From Hyphomicrobiales bacterium (GTDB lineage Bacteria; Pseudomonadota; Alphaproteobacteria; Rhizobiales; Afifellaceae), in assembly GCA_013812985.1 (NCBI GenBank), contig JACCSN010000066.1:1-7798 (forward strand): DNA of 7,798 nucleotides, in the 5' to 3' direction. The position numbers were made by a program, and so were the translations under genes. This document shows positions 7,463-7,798 of the stretch, in pieces (position 1 is the first letter of the stretch; each line of letters starts with the position of its first letter). Below the pieces are notes generated by a model. It was given only the letters and a program-made list of their open reading frames with translations, did no database searches and was not told the DNA's origin.

Positions 7463-7798
7463 CGGCGCCTCGCCCAGAATGAAGTTGCCGTCCGGCGTAA
7501 AGCTTTCGGGGCCGTTGAGGAGCTGCTTGACGCCGGCATCCTGAAACGCCGGCACGCGCGGCAGCGCCAGTTCGAGGATCGGCGTGAAATGGTCCCAATC
7601 GGGCTGAAGCAGCTGAAACTCGAAGCCGTCAGGGATGCCGTCTAGCGCCCAGGGGATAGGGTTCGGCTCGTAGCCGCCCAGCGCAAGCCCACCAACTTCC
7701 TCCTTGTAATAGGTCAGTCGGTCGGGATCGCGCAAAGTGGGCAGGTCCGGGGTCACGCCCGGGATTGCCTCCGTGATGATGTACTGGTGCTGGACAGA
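7382..7798 (-). pseudogene. FAD-dependent oxidoreductase fragment (sarcosine/dimethylglycine dehydrogenase-like), truncated
   Basis: The minus-strand frame enters from beyond the right edge with HQYIITEAIPGVTPDLPTLR, then KEEVGGLALGGYEPNP, DWDHFTPILELALPRVPAF and NGPESFTPDGNFILGEAP. These are characteristic of the DAO/FAD-binding part of sarcosine and dimethylglycine dehydrogenase-like enzymes, which oxidise N-methyl amines. The GTG at 7756 is internal and not a start. Homology stops after GEAP (about 7463). The family would continue with a segment of the type NYFVAAGFN, then GGAG, and often FAO_M and GcvT folate domains; here an unrelated 26-residue tail reaches a stop at 7382. The gene is therefore probably broken by an insertion or deletion rather than by a simple frameshift, since no other frame restores the family sequence. 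The N-terminal Rossmann motif lies off the window. Confidence 0.7.
7428..7443. repeat. Perfect 16-bp palindrome CTATAACGCGTTATAG
   Basis: CTATAACGCGTTATAG is identical to its reverse complement over all 16 bases with no spacer, so it cannot form a normal stem-loop terminator. Such sites usually bind a dimeric regulator or recombinase. It overlaps TATA-like hexamers (TATACT at 7424-7429 on the plus strand, TATAGT on the minus strand), which suggests an operator over a promoter, but no convincing -35 element was found. Confidence 0.8.

Overview
This 7.8 kb window is GC-rich, with strong G/C preference at third codon positions, good Shine-Dalgarno sites and catabolic gene families common in soil or plant-associated alphaproteobacteria. 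A Rhizobiales-type (Hyphomicrobiales) chromosome or large plasmid is the best guess. This rests on overall style, not on a marker gene.

Layout. Positions 1-3515 (+) hold most of a fused HyuA-HyuB ATP-dependent hydantoinase/5-oxoprolinase; its N-terminus lies off the left edge. It is translationally coupled through an ATGA overlap to a class III PLP aminotransferase (3512-4891, +). The aminotransferase converges on, and overlaps by 11 bp, a LacI-family repressor (4881-5972, -). Upstream of the repressor is a 171-bp gap with two inverted repeats that could be operators, then an SMP-30/gluconolactonase-family gene (6144-7064, -). From about 7065 to 7462 there is no intact gene. That stretch looks like a patchwork: a C-terminal relic of a large serine recombinase, an orphan Tyr/Gly-rich reading frame on the opposite strand, and an AT-rich patch with a perfect 16-bp palindrome. 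The right edge (about 7463-7798, -) is an interior piece of an FAD-dependent sarcosine/dimethylglycine dehydrogenase-like oxidoreductase that loses its homology abruptly and is probably a truncated gene.

How the genes may work together (inference). The fused hydantoinase/oxoprolinase would open a cyclic amide or imide at the cost of ATP. The coupled aminotransferase would handle an amino or keto product. The LacI protein is the likely local regulator, and the SMP-30 protein may hydrolyse a lactone or similar ester. The substrate cannot be read from the sequence. No wholly new system is evident. The most interesting part is the mosaic, recombinase-marked scar at 7164-7463 between the catabolic cluster and the broken dehydrogenase.
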